From positions 1 through 64,000 of the forward strand of contig JAUMUM010000008.1 of assembly GCA_030530685.1 (NCBI GenBank): a DNA stretch of 64,000 nucleotides, given 5' to 3'. Position numbers and translations under genes: made by a program. The notes beneath the pieces are model-generated. The model was not told where the DNA came from, did not search any database, and worked only from the letters and a program-made list of their open reading frames with translations. This document shows, piece by piece, positions 46,802 to 56,230 of the stretch. Positions within the stretch are counted from its first letter, which is position 1; the number at the start of each line of letters is the position of its first letter. Source of the stretch: Actinomycetaceae bacterium (GTDB taxonomy: Bacteria; Actinomycetota; Actinomycetes; Actinomycetales; Actinomycetaceae).

Positions 46802-48214
46802 GTGACCGATGAACGAGGATCGAATGGCCATACAGCCAATGCGCGCTGGGAACTCTCACCGAACACGGCGGCGAGCGCCTCACCCGCAGCGACTACAGGC
46901 GCCTCACCCGCCGTGATCGTAGCGAGCATACCCGCCGTTGGCGGGCGCGCATCGTCGTCCGCTCCCGTGTCCTCCACAGCCGAACGCTACCCCGTGCCGA
47001 AGGACAAGCCGACGTACACGAGCGCGGAACGGCGCGTCAGCGGCCGGCATCGCACGCCCCTGTGGGACAAGGTCGCGGCGTTCTTCGTCGTCGTGGCATT
47101 CGTGCTCGTCGCATGGTTCGCGTGGGAACTGCTCGACCGCGGCGTGCCCGGCGACCCGGCGTGGGCGCTGTACCTCGTCGCATTCTGGGCGATCGCGGCC
47201 TACCTGGCCCTGCCGCGTATGCACCAGGTCTTCACCGTCCTATACGTGCCCGACTACTTCATCGGCCGCACGCGCACAAGCGACGGAATCCTGGGTGACC
47301 CGGTCAACCTCGCCTTCGACGGGACCGAGCACGACATTCACGCCGCTATGCAAGCCGCCGGCTGGACGCTGGCCGACGACATCACTCTGCGCTCCTCGTG
47401 GAAGATCGTCCAGTCCTCGGTCATGCGTCGCTCCTACCCGGAGGCGCCCGTCTCCGACCTGCACCTCTTCGGCCGCAAGCAGGCCTTCGCCTACCAGCAG
47501 GAGGTCGACGGCAACCCTTCCCAGCGCCACCATGTGCGCTTCTGGCCTGTGCCCGAAGGCTGGTACCTGCCCGGCGGCCAGCGCGTCGACTTCCTGGCTG
47601 CCGGCACATACGACCGCTCCGTTGGCCTTTCGGGCTTCACCGGCCAGGTCACTCACAAGATCGACGCCAACACCGACGCCGAGCGCGACTACATCATCAA
47701 CACGCTGCGCTACGCTAAACCGAATATCGGCGTGCGCGTGATTGAAAAATTCTCCACCGCCTACCATTCGCGCAACGGCGGGGGCGACGCCATCCAGACC
47801 GACGGCCACCTGCCCGTCGTCAACGTCAAGGGCCTGGTCGAGGAACTGCCCGCCCCGGAATACAAGGACGAGGACACGACCGTGGCTCGCCACCACATCC
47901 CGCCCATGCCGCTGCTGGGCACAGGAGTGCTGGCCATCTTCAGCGCTATCTACGAGCTCAGCCTCGTGCTGCTTTCCGACCATCCGCCCATTTCGATCGT
48001 CGGCGCCATCCTTTCGGTGGGGCTGTGGGCGCTGACGGCCGCGCGCTTCCGCTGGGCTTGGGTGGCGCTTATGGCGAGCTCGGTTCTGGCGTGCATCACG
48101 CGCCTACTTTTCGTTGGCGAACAGGATTTCCAGGGGCTGGTCAACGCCGGGGTGTCGGTGCTCGTCGTGCTGGCGGTCAGTGCGTCCTCGGTCAGGAAAT
48201 GGGTGCGTAAGTAG
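46802..48214 (+). CDS. LssY C-terminal domain membrane protein
   Basis: A 470-residue membrane protein. Residues 1-75 are Ala/Ser-rich, then two helices (VAAFFVVVAFVLVAWFAWEL and WALYLVAFWAIAAYLAL). Residues about 155-330 match the LssY_C pattern: DGILGDPVNLAFDGTEHDIH, AAGWTLADDITLRSSWKI, PVSDLHLFGRKQAFAYQQEV and RHHVRFWPVP. Four more helices follow. The domain's function is not established. GTG 46802 start. It ends in a terminator at 48233 and is convergent with the ABC exporter. Confidence 0.78.
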   Translation: MTDERGSNGHTANARWELSPNTAASASPAATTGASPAVIVASIPAVGGRASSSAPVSSTAERYPVPKDKPTYTSAERRVSGRHRTPLWDKVAAFFVVVAFVLVAWFAWELLDRGVPGDPAWALYLVAFWAIAAYLALPRMHQVFTVLYVPDYFIGRTRTSDGILGDPVNLAFDGTEHDIHAAMQAAGWTLADDITLRSSWKIVQSSVMRRSYPEAPVSDLHLFGRKQAFAYQQEVDGNPSQRHHVRFWPVPEGWYLPGGQRVDFLAAGTYDRSVGLSGFTGQVTHKIDANTDAERDYIINTLRYAKPNIGVRVIEKFSTAYHSRNGGGDAIQTDGHLPVVNVKGLVEELPAPEYKDEDTTVARHHIPPMPLLGTGVLAIFSAIYELSLVLLSDHPPISIVGAILSVGLWALTAARFRWAWVALMASSVLACITRLLFVGEQDFQGLVNAGVSVLVVLAVSASSVRKWVRK

Positions 48215-48232
48215 TAGGTGCCGACGGACGGT

Positions 48233-48277
48233 TGTGGCCTGCGCGGGGAGGCAAGTCTGCACAGGCCACAGTCTTTT
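48233..48277 (+). terminator. Terminator after the LssY_C gene
   Basis: 9-bp stem TGTGGCCTG (48233-48241) / CAGGCCACA (48262-48270) with a 20-base loop, then GTCTTTT. Confidence 0.78.
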
Positions 48278-48418
48278 GGCCCGGGGTGATGGTCGGTTTA
48301 TGGTGGTGCTCCGAGCACTAGCCCGAAGCACCAGCCCGCCACCCCGAGGCGTCGCCCCTGCGCAACCCGCAACCCCGAATCCCGTCGTCGGAACCCGACC
48401 ATACCGAGGTACGCTCGC

Positions 48419-50011
48419 TCAGCTCGTCGCGACATCCCGTCGCCGGAATCCAATCAGACCCGCGGCGGTCAGGGCCGCCGCAATGAGCGCGACGACGCCC
48501 AGGCCCGCCAGGCTCGCCGTCGCCAAGGTCACGTTCGGCACGTGATAGAAGGGGCTAATCGCCAGCGCCCAGTTCGGGAACCTGAATGTGGGGCCGAATA
48601 GGGTGATGGCGAAGGAGAGGAGAACCCCGGCCCACGCCGCCATCGCCACCCGCGGCCGCGCGCCGACAACAGCGACGGAGACCGCGACGACGAGCCACAC
48701 GGCCGGCACGGTCGCCACGGCCTGGAGCGTGGCATCGGCGACGCTCGTCGGCTCGCCAGCGGCGGCGGACACGGCACCCACCGTCACCCCGGCGATCACC
48801 ATGAGCAGCGCGCTCGTCGTGAAGGCGACCGTCAGATTGGCCGCGTAGTACCGCACGCGCGATAGGGACGTGGCCAGCAGCGGTTCGAGGCGGTCGGCGA
48901 GCTCTTCGCTGCGGATGCGGAGCATGATGGAGATGCCCGGCACCGCGCACAGGATCCCTACGAGGCAAAGGATCGAGCGCAGGAAGGCGGCCATGAGGGT
49001 GTCGCTCGTCGTCGCCCCGGCGGCGAGGATCTGCTGGAACATAGCGTTGTTGGCGAACATATCGCCCACCGACGTCGTGAAATAGCCGAAGACGCTTCCC
49101 AGAATGAGCGCGGTCAGCGTCCACGTGACGATCGTCGTGCGGCTCAGGCGCAGCGTCAGGGCGAAGGGACCCGCGAGCGAGCCGTGCGCAGGGCCGGGGT
49201 TCGGCGTCACGAGACCCTCGCCATAGTCGCGGCGGGATTGGAGTGCGAAGGCGACGACGAGCGCGATGGCGGCAAGCGCGAGACCGGGAAGGAGCGGCCA
49301 CCACGCATTGGCGTGGGCGGGCTTGGTCATCGTCATCCAGCCGAGGGGGTTGATCCAGATCGTCCACTCGGGTAGCTCCATCGAGTAGGCGAAGCCCCGG
49401 GCGGCGAAGAGCGCGCCGAGCGTCGCCACGGCCAGTGTGCTGGCCGACTGTCCATTGGCTCCGAGTTGCACCGCGACGGCCGCGAGGCAGGCGAACATGA
49501 CGCCCATGACAACGAAGGTCGCGCACAGCAGCGCGGTGTCGTGCCACGACGCCCGGCACGCAATGGTGACCACGAAGGAGACGACGCCGATCGCCAGACT
49601 TCCGACGGTGGCCATGACGACGCCCGTCATGAGCCGAGCGCTGCGCCCGAGCACGCCGGAGGCCAGCAACTCGGCTTGTCCGGAGTCCTCCTGCGCGCGC
49701 GTGGCCCGCACAACGGCGAGGATGGCGCACATGGCGGCGAGGAATCCGCCGATGGCCAGGGCGCGCCACGTGTTGAAGCCCTCGCTCGTGCTCAGGTCCC
49801 AGGCCGGGCCGAAGATCAGGCCCATGGCCGGGTTGGCCTCGACCGTCGACGCCAGGGTCGTTCGTTCGAGGGACGTAGGGAAGATCCAGGCGTAGGCGAG
49901 GATTGACGAGGAGGACAGCACGGCGACGATGGCCACCCACGGGGCCAAGAGGCGGCCGTCGTGACGCAGGGAGGCGGCCAGGAGTAGGCGCGTACCGGCA
50001 AGGGAATTCAC
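48419..50011 (-). CDS. ABC-2-type exporter permease
   Basis: A 530-residue membrane protein with about 12 hydrophobic helices in two similar halves, each beginning with an amphipathic stretch (LLLAASLRHDGRLLAPWVAI; LTLRLSRTTIVTWTLTALIL). This double-length layout matches actinobacterial exporters annotated for polyketide or other antibiotics. It starts at GTG 50011, overlapping the ATPase stop (GTGA). The substrate is unknown. TetR control suggests response to a toxic compound. Confidence 0.85.
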   Translation of the reverse strand: MNSLAGTRLLLAASLRHDGRLLAPWVAIVAVLSSSSILAYAWIFPTSLERTTLASTVEANPAMGLIFGPAWDLSTSEGFNTWRALAIGGFLAAMCAILAVVRATRAQEDSGQAELLASGVLGRSARLMTGVVMATVGSLAIGVVSFVVTIACRASWHDTALLCATFVVMGVMFACLAAVAVQLGANGQSASTLAVATLGALFAARGFAYSMELPEWTIWINPLGWMTMTKPAHANAWWPLLPGLALAAIALVVAFALQSRRDYGEGLVTPNPGPAHGSLAGPFALTLRLSRTTIVTWTLTALILGSVFGYFTTSVGDMFANNAMFQQILAAGATTSDTLMAAFLRSILCLVGILCAVPGISIMLRIRSEELADRLEPLLATSLSRVRYYAANLTVAFTTSALLMVIAGVTVGAVSAAAGEPTSVADATLQAVATVPAVWLVVAVSVAVVGARPRVAMAAWAGVLLSFAITLFGPTFRFPNWALAISPFYHVPNVTLATASLAGLGVVALIAAALTAAGLIGFRRRDVATS

Positions 50012-50985
50012 CGCTGGCCTCCCTCGGCTCGGGTGGCGCTGCCGGAGGCGGAGGCCTTCGCGCCGTCGCGTGGGCTGGCGCCTTCGCCCGGGCCGGCGCC
50101 GTCGTCGTACAGGCTGAGGAAGAGTTCCTCGAGCGAGGCGCGCTCGACTTCGAGGGAGGTCACCCCGATGCGCGCCAGGGCGGCGAGCGCTTCGTTCATG
50201 GAGTCGGAGGCGACGGTGGCCGTGAGCAGGCCGTGCGACACGTGTGCCTCGCCCAGACCCGCCAGCTCGGCAGGGTCGGGGGTGCGCCGCAGATGGGCGC
50301 GAATGGTCGTCATGCGGTCGGCGCGCAGGCCGTCAAGTGTGTCGTCGTGGATGATGTGCCCGTCGCGGATGATGCTCAGGCGGTCGGCGAGGTTTTCGAC
50401 CTCGCTGAGGATGTGGCTCGACAGGAGGACGCTCGTGCCCCTTTCCTTGGCCTGCTTGACCGTCTGCTGGAAGACCTCCTCCATGAGGGGGTCGAGCCCC
50501 GAGGTCGGCTCGTCGAGGATGAGCAGGTCGACGTCACTGGCCATTGCTGCCACGATCGCGACCTTCTGGCGGTTGCCCTTCGAGTACTGGCGGCCGCGCT
50601 TGGTCGGGTCGAGTTCGAAGCGCTCGATGAGTTCGTCGCGCCTGGCCGGGTCGAGGCCGCCGCGCAGGTTGCCGAGCAGGTCGATCGCCTCGCCGCCGGT
50701 CATCGACGGCCACAGGGAGACGTCGCCGGGAACGTAGGCGATGCGCCGGTGCAATTCGACGACGTCGCGCCACGGATCGCGCCCGAGCATGGTGGCTCGG
50801 CCGCCGTCGGCGCGTAGCAGGCCGAGCAGGACGCGGATCGTTGTCGATTTGCCGGCGCCGTTGGGGCCGAGGAAGCCGAGGACCTCGCCGGGCTCGAGCC
50901 GCAGGCTGAGGTCGTTGAGTGCCCTGAATGAGCCGAAGTGCTTGGTCAGGCCTGTCACCTCGATGACGGGCTGCGATGTGGTCAT
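50008..50985 (-). CDS. ABC exporter ATP-binding protein
   Basis: A 325-residue ATPase (DrrA/CcmA type). Walker A GPNGAGKST, Q-loop YVPGDVSLWPSM, signature-like YSKGNRQK, Walker B LLILDEPTSGLD and H-loop LLSSHILSE. The signature replaces SGG with SKGN, common in this exporter group. ATG 50985 follows AAGGAGAAGCGGCCT; an earlier in-frame codon at 51012 would place the RBS inside the gene. It forms a two-gene operon with the permease. Confidence 0.88.
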   Translation of the reverse strand: MTTSQPVIEVTGLTKHFGSFRALNDLSLRLEPGEVLGFLGPNGAGKSTTIRVLLGLLRADGGRATMLGRDPWRDVVELHRRIAYVPGDVSLWPSMTGGEAIDLLGNLRGGLDPARRDELIERFELDPTKRGRQYSKGNRQKVAIVAAMASDVDLLILDEPTSGLDPLMEEVFQQTVKQAKERGTSVLLSSHILSEVENLADRLSIIRDGHIIHDDTLDGLRADRMTTIRAHLRRTPDPAELAGLGEAHVSHGLLTATVASDSMNEALAALARIGVTSLEVERASLEELFLSLYDDGAGPGEGASPRDGAKASASGSATRAEGGQR

Positions 50986-51028
50986 AGGCCGCTTCTCCTT
51001 TCGAGTGCGCATGGTCTCGGTAGGAGCT

Positions 51029-51050
51029 TAACTCCCCGCACGGGGAATTA
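51029..51050. promoter_or_regulatory. Palindromic operator, likely TetR site
   Basis: TAACTCCCCG-CA-CGGGGAATTA: 10-bp arms with one mismatch, between the divergent ATPase and TetR genes. On the minus strand it lies between TTGCTA and TAAGCT (18-base spacer), a weak promoter for the exporter. A bound repressor here would block it. Confidence 0.7.
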
Positions 51051-51211
51051 GCAAGTCTGTGCGGTGCTGCGTGCGGGGAGGTGACGGAAGGCGAGGCGTG
51101 CGGTGGCGGCACGGCGAAGGAAGGTGGGACGCGCCCGGCACTGGCGCGCGTCGGCTCGGCGTGGCATTGTGCAGGTACGGGCAGGAGTTCGCCGTCGACG
51201 AAGGGATGTGC

Positions 51212-51817
51212 ATGGACGAGGAGCAGGGCGGCAGGCGCCGCGGCAGGAAGCCGGGCAGCCGACCGGGGGAGAGTGCTAGCCGCGACGCGATACTCGATGC
51301 CGCGCTGCGGGTCTTTTCCGCCAAAGGCTACGACGGCGCATCGGTGCGCTCCATCGCGGCCGTGGCGGACGTCGACCCGGCGCTCATCCGGCACTATTTC
51401 GGCGACAAGGCGAATCTACTCGTCGAGGCCGTCACCATGCGCACGTCGCTCCCTTCGCGCATTGCCGAGATGTATGAGGGGCTGGGCGCCACCGGCGACT
51501 GCGGGCGAATGGTGGATGCCTACTTCGCCATTTGGGAGGACGCCGGTATCCGACCCGCGCTCATCGCGCTCGTGCGAGCGGTCGTCGGCTCGCCGGAGGC
51601 CCTTTCGCGCTTGCGAGGATTCCTTCTCAGTGAGTCGCTTCCACGAGCGGTTCGGGCCGGGATGTCCGGGAGTAAGGTCGTCATGGTCATGGGGCAGCTG
51701 TTCGGCGTCGCGGCCGCGCGCTACGTCGCCGAAATCCCCCAGATCGCGAACATGAGCCGGCCGGAACTCGTCGCGATGCTCACCCCCGGCATTCAGGCGA
51801 CCCTCGATTCCGAATGA
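51212..51817 (+). CDS. TetR-family transcriptional regulator
   Basis: A 201-residue regulator. HTH at about 22-65: RDAILDAALRVFSAKGYDGA, SVRSIAAVADVDPALIRHYF, GDKANLL. The C-terminal part is a ligand-binding helical domain. ATG 51212 lies six bases after GAAGGG; ATG 51206 abuts it. Divergent from the ABC exporter and 160 bases from the palindrome, so it is the likely repressor of exporter and itself. Confidence 0.9.
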   Translation: MDEEQGGRRRGRKPGSRPGESASRDAILDAALRVFSAKGYDGASVRSIAAVADVDPALIRHYFGDKANLLVEAVTMRTSLPSRIAEMYEGLGATGDCGRMVDAYFAIWEDAGIRPALIALVRAVVGSPEALSRLRGFLLSESLPRAVRAGMSGSKVVMVMGQLFGVAAARYVAEIPQIANMSRPELVAMLTPGIQATLDSE

Positions 51818-51967
51818 GCCCGCCGCGCAGGGTGGCCTTGGCGGCCGGTGAGAGCGTGATGCCGGCTGGTGGGCCTAGAGGCCGGTGAGTCTGCGGCGCA
51901 GCAGAGCCTGGCACCCGAGCTCGATGCGGATCGCGCTCGTGCCATCGCTCACAACGGCCGCGGATTT

Positions 51968-51996
51968 TTGACCGCCGCTTGCTCGGCCACTATTCT
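51968..51996 (+). promoter_or_regulatory. Promoter of rplM-rpsI
   Basis: TTGACC (51968-51973), 17-base spacer, TATTCT (51991-51996): one of the best promoter matches in the window. The predicted leader is about 127 bases. The other part of the gap after TetR (51818-51967) shows nothing. Confidence 0.65.
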
Positions 51997-52080
51997 TTTT
52001 CATGTTGTGCATGCTGCACGCACGGTGCTTTCCCACTCGCCGGCTCAGCGGCCAACGCATTTTCACTTGACCTAAAGGGT

Positions 52081-52102
52081 GGCCGCATGCCGACTTGCGG
52101 CC
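52081..52102 (+). promoter_or_regulatory. Hairpin in the rplM leader
   Basis: GGCCGCA / TGCGGCC, perfect 7-bp stem with an 8-base loop, 28 bases before the rplM start. L13 leader RNAs that control rplM-rpsI are known in Firmicutes; equivalence is inference. Confidence 0.35.
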
Positions 52103-52129
52103 CCGATACGAGAAACGAAGGCTACGCCC

Positions 52130-52573
52130 GTGCGCACGTATTCACCGAAGCCCGGCGACGTTGAGTCCAAGTGGTATGTCATTGACGCCACCGACATCGT
52201 CCTCGGCCGACTGGCAACACAGGTTGCCACCCTGCTCCGTGGGAAGCACAAGCCAACTTACGCGCCCCACTTCGATGGCGGCGACTTCGTCGTCGTCGTC
52301 AATGCCGACAAGGTCGCGCTGACCGGAAGCAAGCGCGAGCAGAAGTTCGCCTACCGCCACTCCGGTTACCCCGGTGGCTTGAAGGCCACGTCTTACACTG
52401 AACTGCTCGCCTCCCACCCGGAGCGCGCAGTGATGAAGGCCGTCCAGGGAATGCTCCCCAAGACGCGCCTCGGTCGCAAGCAGCTGACTAAGCTCAGGGT
52501 CTACGCGGGTGCCGAGCACCCCCACCAGTCCCAGAAGCCCGAGCCTTTCGAGCTCAAGAAGACCGCCCAGTGA
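52130..52573 (+). CDS. rplM: 50S ribosomal protein L13
   Basis: Early-assembly 50S protein. GTG 52130 gives [20 protein letters not shown], the usual actinobacterial start, and 147 residues; upstream open codons are non-homologous. [20 protein letters not shown] and [13 protein letters not shown] are conserved. GAAGG lies nine bases upstream. rpsI follows after 25 bases. Confidence 0.96.
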   Translation: MRTYSPKPGDVESKWYVIDATDIVLGRLATQVATLLRGKHKPTYAPHFDGGDFVVVVNADKVALTGSKREQKFAYRHSGYPGGLKATSYTELLASHPERAVMKAVQGMLPKTRLGRKQLTKLRVYAGAEHPHQSQKPEPFELKKTAQ

Positions 52574-52598
52574 GCTTTCCAGGAACAGGACATAACTA

Positions 52599-53090
52599 AT
52601 GGTCGAAACCACGGTTGACACCGAGCTGGATGAAGAGTTCACCGGCTCCTATACAACGGAGAGCGAAGCTCCCCGAACCACCGGTCAGGGAACGTCCCTG
52701 ACCGCTCCGGGTCAGGCGCTCGGCCGCCGCAAGAAGGCGATCGCGCGAGTCCGCCTGGTGCCCGGCTCCGGCGAATGGAAGATCAACGGCCGCGAACTCG
52801 CGAGCTACTTCCCGAACAAGCTGCATCAGCAGCTCGTCCGCTCGCCCTTCACGCTGCTCGACCTCGAGGGGCGTTTCGACGTCATCGCCCGCATCAATGG
52901 CGGCGGCGTCTCCGGCCAGGCCGGCGCGCTGCGCCTGGCCATCGCCCGCGCCCTCAATGAGATCGACCGCGAGGCGAACCGTCCGGCCCTCAAGAAGGCC
53001 GGATTCCTGACCCGCGATGCCCGCGCCGTCGAGCGCAAGAAGGCCGGCCTCAAGAAGGCCCGCAAGGCCTCTCAGTTCTCCAAGCGCTGA
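52599..53090 (+). CDS. rpsI: 30S ribosomal protein S9
   Basis: S9 in the 30S head; its C-terminal tail touches P-site tRNA. 163 residues, with an acidic N-terminal extension of about 35, then [20 protein letters not shown] and the end [25 protein letters not shown]. The final KR is the tRNA-contacting tail. Confidence 0.96.
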   Translation: MVETTVDTELDEEFTGSYTTESEAPRTTGQGTSLTAPGQALGRRKKAIARVRLVPGSGEWKINGRELASYFPNKLHQQLVRSPFTLLDLEGRFDVIARINGGGVSGQAGALRLAIARALNEIDREANRPALKKAGFLTRDARAVERKKAGLKKARKASQFSKR

Positions 53091-53104
53091 TTTGCATTTT
53101 TCTG

Positions 53105-53132
53105 GTGGGCCCCGTCACGCGGCGGGGCCCAC
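53105..53132 (+). terminator. Terminator after rpsI
   Basis: Perfect 10-bp stem GTGGGCCCCG / CGGGGCCCAC with an 8-base loop, 14 bases after the stop; T-runs lie before it (CATTTTTC) and weakly after it. The rest of 53133-53458 has no supported gene, only GGTGAnACTC repeats near 53229 and 53263. Confidence 0.78.
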
Positions 53133-53458
53133 GTCTGTATTTAATGGTCTTTCTGGGCGGGCACGGCGGGTGTTTGTCGGCTCTTTCGCTGGGCTCGACC
53201 GGTGGTGCTTGCGCTGGGCTCGACCGCCTCGGTGACACTCGCTGGTTTAGTCAAAGCTGGCTTGGTGAGACTCTCCGGCCGCTTTTACGGTTAGGGCGGC
53301 TCCGGGTGAAGCTCACCGCCTTAGTGAGATGGCACCTCGCGGATGTGTCGACGGCTGGCCCCTGATGTCACTCGGGGTGACCGTGACGACACGGATGGGC
53401 GAAGAATGCGTCGGAGGCTGATGGCATACTTGGAGCGTATTTCGAACAGGGAGGAATG

Positions 53459-54802
53459 ATGGCTCGAATCTTTGGAACCGACGGTGTGCGCGGGTTGGCG
53501 AACCGCCAGGTCAGCGCCCAGCTCGCGATGCAGCTCGGCGACGCCGCCGCACGGGTGCTGGCCTCCAAAGACAACGGTCGCAGGCCCCGCGCCGTCATCG
53601 CGCGCGATACGCGCCTGTCGGGCGCCATGCTATCGCAGGCCCTGGCGTCCGGCCTGGCCGGGGCAGGGGTTGACGTCGAGCATGTCGACGTCCTGCCAAC
53701 TCCCGGCCTGGCCTACCTCACCGCCAGCCAGGATGTCGACCTCGGCGCCATGATCTCGGCCTCGCACAACCCCATGCCGGACAATGGCATCAAATTCTTC
53801 GCGCGCGGCGGCTTCAAGCTCGAAGACGAGCTCGAGGACCGCATTGAGGCGCTCATCGGGCAGGAGTGGCAGCGCCCGGTGGCCGAGGGCGTCGGGCGGA
53901 TCGAGGCCTCCGTTGAGGTGGCGGACGCTGCCTACATCGACCACCTCGCCAGTTCCATCGACGTTTCGCTCAGGGGCCTGCGCATCGCCGTCGACTGCGC
54001 CAACGGAGCCACCAGTGCGGTGGCACCCGAGGTCCTGCGCCGGGCCGGGGCGGACGTCGTCGTCATCAACGCCTCACCGGATGGCCTCAACATCAACGCC
54101 GCGTGCGGGTCGACGCATCCCGAACAGCTGCAGGCCGCCGTCGTGGCCTCTGGAGCCGACTTCGGTGTGGCCTTTGACGGTGACGCCGACCGCTGCCTGG
54201 CCGTCGACGCCGAGGGCGTCCTCGTCGACGGCGACCAGATCATGGGGCTGCTCGCCATCGCCATGAAGGAACGCGGCGAACTGGCGCGCGACACGCTCGT
54301 CGTCACGGTCATGTCGAATCTCGGCCTCAAACTGGCCATGCGTGAGGCGGGCATCGACACTGTGCAGACGGGGGTCGGTGACCGCTACGTCCTGGAGGCC
54401 ATGCGCGCCGGAGGCTACGTACTCGGCGGCGAGCAGTCCGGCCACGTCATCAACCTCAACCATGCCTCGACCGGCGACGGCACGCTCACGGCGCTGCTCC
54501 TGGCGGCCGAGGTCGCCCGCACCGGCAACTCGCTCGCGCAGCTGGGCAGCGTCGTCAGGCGCCTGCCCCAGACGCTCGTCAATGTCTCCGGCGTGGACCG
54601 CGAAGGCGTCGGCTCAAACGAGGCCCTGGCCGCCGCCGTCGCCGCGGCCGAGGAGCGACTGGGAGAGACCGGCCGCGTGCTCCTGCGGCCCTCCGGCACG
54701 GAACCGCTCGTGCGCGTGATGGTCGAGGCCGCCACGCAGGAGGAGGCCGACCGGACCGCCGACGACCTGGCCGACATCGTCAAGGAACGCCTGGCTCTGT
54801 AG
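53459..54802 (+). CDS. glmM: Phosphoglucosamine mutase
   Basis: Converts glucosamine 6-phosphate to glucosamine 1-phosphate for UDP-GlcNAc and peptidoglycan. 447 residues from ATG 53459 after GGGAGGA; ATG 53456 is one codon earlier. [15 protein letters not shown] start, phosphoserine loop [16 protein letters not shown], metal loop FDGDADRCL, sugar loop GEQSGHVI and phosphate loop [14 protein letters not shown] are all intact. Works just before GlmU and after GlmS, encoded 2.4 kb away. Confidence 0.96.
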   Translation: MARIFGTDGVRGLANRQVSAQLAMQLGDAAARVLASKDNGRRPRAVIARDTRLSGAMLSQALASGLAGAGVDVEHVDVLPTPGLAYLTASQDVDLGAMISASHNPMPDNGIKFFARGGFKLEDELEDRIEALIGQEWQRPVAEGVGRIEASVEVADAAYIDHLASSIDVSLRGLRIAVDCANGATSAVAPEVLRRAGADVVVINASPDGLNINAACGSTHPEQLQAAVVASGADFGVAFDGDADRCLAVDAEGVLVDGDQIMGLLAIAMKERGELARDTLVVTVMSNLGLKLAMREAGIDTVQTGVGDRYVLEAMRAGGYVLGGEQSGHVINLNHASTGDGTLTALLLAAEVARTGNSLAQLGSVVRRLPQTLVNVSGVDREGVGSNEALAAAVAAAEERLGETGRVLLRPSGTEPLVRVMVEAATQEEADRTADDLADIVKERLAL

Positions 54803-55325
54803 TCGAGCCTGGCGAACCCGTCGGCGTCGGGCACACCTAAGATGCTTGTGCCAGGCGCTGGCCGCCGGAGTTCGTGCTGCCAGCAACCGTCGCAATTTGC
54901 TGGCGCCGGGCTCGCGCGTTGTGGCCCCGCAATCTGCCGGCGCCGGGCTCATTGCATGATGGTCCGCCCGCCGGGGTCGCGCATTGCGTATTTGCCCAGC
55001 AATTTGCTGGCGCGCAGTGTCGAGCACGAGCGGGCTGCCCGCCGCTGAAGCTCCCGCCCGCCTGAAGGCAGCCGCGCTCGAATGCCCGCCGTCGAAGTTC
55101 CCCCGCGAGCGCGACTGATGGGAGTCCGCTTTTACCGCCGGTGGGGGAACGTCGTAGGAACGGCGCCCGAGCCCGCGAGCGCGCCTGGTAGGAGCACGGC
55201 CTTACGGTCTGCCGACTCGCGGTGGGCGAGCGAGCCAACGAGTGTAGCCGACGCCGAAGGGTGAGCTGCGCGGTGTCGGGCTCGGCGGACAGTTGCTAGG
55301 GTAATGCCGGTAATCAGGAGGGTAT
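54803..55325. other. Long gap with GCAAT-TGC-GGCGC repeats
   Basis: No supported gene in 523 bases. Degenerate copies of GCAATTTGCTGGCGCCGGG start at 54892, 54929 and 54999 (37 and 70 bases apart). GAGCG-rich copies recur near 55030-55260. The end should contain the promoter of the DedA gene; no clear -35 is seen. Confidence 0.5.
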
Positions 55326-56057
55326 GTGGAAGCGTTTTTGGCGATCGAAGAGTGGGTGCTGGACATGGGCGGCTCCTACTGGGCGCTCGTTTTCCTCTTC
55401 CTTTTCTGCACGGTCGACGGCTTCCTGCCGATCTTCCCCTCGGAGACACTCATCATCGCGCTGGCTGCGCTCACCGCTCAGGACGACGGCCCGAATATCG
55501 TCCTGCTGATTGCCACCGGGGCACTCGGAGCCATCCTCGGCGACCAGCTCGCCTTCGGCATCGGCAGGCGTTTCGACGTCGAAAAGAACGCGTTCTTCCG
55601 ACACGGATCGAGACGGCGCGCGGCCGACGCCGCCCGCAGGGGCCTGCGTCGGCGAGGTCCCATCTACATCCTCGCCGCGCGATTCGTGCCCATCGGCCGC
55701 GTCGCGGTCAACCTCGTGGCCGGGGCCACCGCCTTCCCGCGCGGCCGCTTTACGGCGCTGACGATCGTCTCCGGGCCCATCTGGTCGATCTACTCGGCCG
55801 TCATAGGCCTCGTCGCCGGTCAGCTGCTCGACGGCCACCCCCTGCTGTCGATGGTCATTGGGGTCAGCGGCGGGATCGCCCTGGGCGCGCTCCTCAATTG
55901 GATCATTGGCGCCGTCTCGAAGCGGGCCGACGAGCGGGAGACGATGCGGGCCCTCAGCCGGGCCGCGGAGGCGGGCGCCGGGGACGGTCCCGGTGGGAAT
56001 GACGGACGTGCTGGGCAGGGGCGCGACGGCGAGGCAGAGGCGGCCGGTTGCGAGTGA
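55326..56057 (+). CDS. DedA-family membrane protein
   Basis: A 243-residue inner-membrane protein of the DedA/VTT (SNARE-associated) family, whose members flip or carry lipids such as undecaprenyl phosphate. Typical features: an acidic residue in FPSETLIIALAAL, GDQLAFGIGRRF, and the arginine segment ARFVPIGRVAVNLVAGATAF. GTG 55326 follows AGGAGGGTAT. The C-terminal 45 residues are a Gly/Ala-rich hydrophilic tail. Confidence 0.88.
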   Translation: MEAFLAIEEWVLDMGGSYWALVFLFLFCTVDGFLPIFPSETLIIALAALTAQDDGPNIVLLIATGALGAILGDQLAFGIGRRFDVEKNAFFRHGSRRRAADAARRGLRRRGPIYILAARFVPIGRVAVNLVAGATAFPRGRFTALTIVSGPIWSIYSAVIGLVAGQLLDGHPLLSMVIGVSGGIALGALLNWIIGAVSKRADERETMRALSRAAEAGAGDGPGGNDGRAGQGRDGEAEAAGCE

Positions 56058-56230
56058 GGCGCGGCCGGCGGTTCGAGGTAGGAACAGCCTCCGGCCCGAG
56101 AAGGTAGGTGCGGCCAGCAGGCACAGCCGACGGCCCGAGAGGCAGGCGCGGCCAATGACACGGGTCAATGGCGTGGGCCGCGGCTCAAAGTAGGAGTCGA
56201 TAGCGGTCCGAAGTAGACAACGGCGGCCCC

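Noticed and set aside
53017-53365. Small frames after rpsI
   Set aside because: They run through the rpsI terminator and have no coding character.
54842-55264. Several 60-68 codon frames in the glmM-DedA gap
   Set aside because: Cross repeats, overlap each other in different frames and lack ribosome-binding sites.
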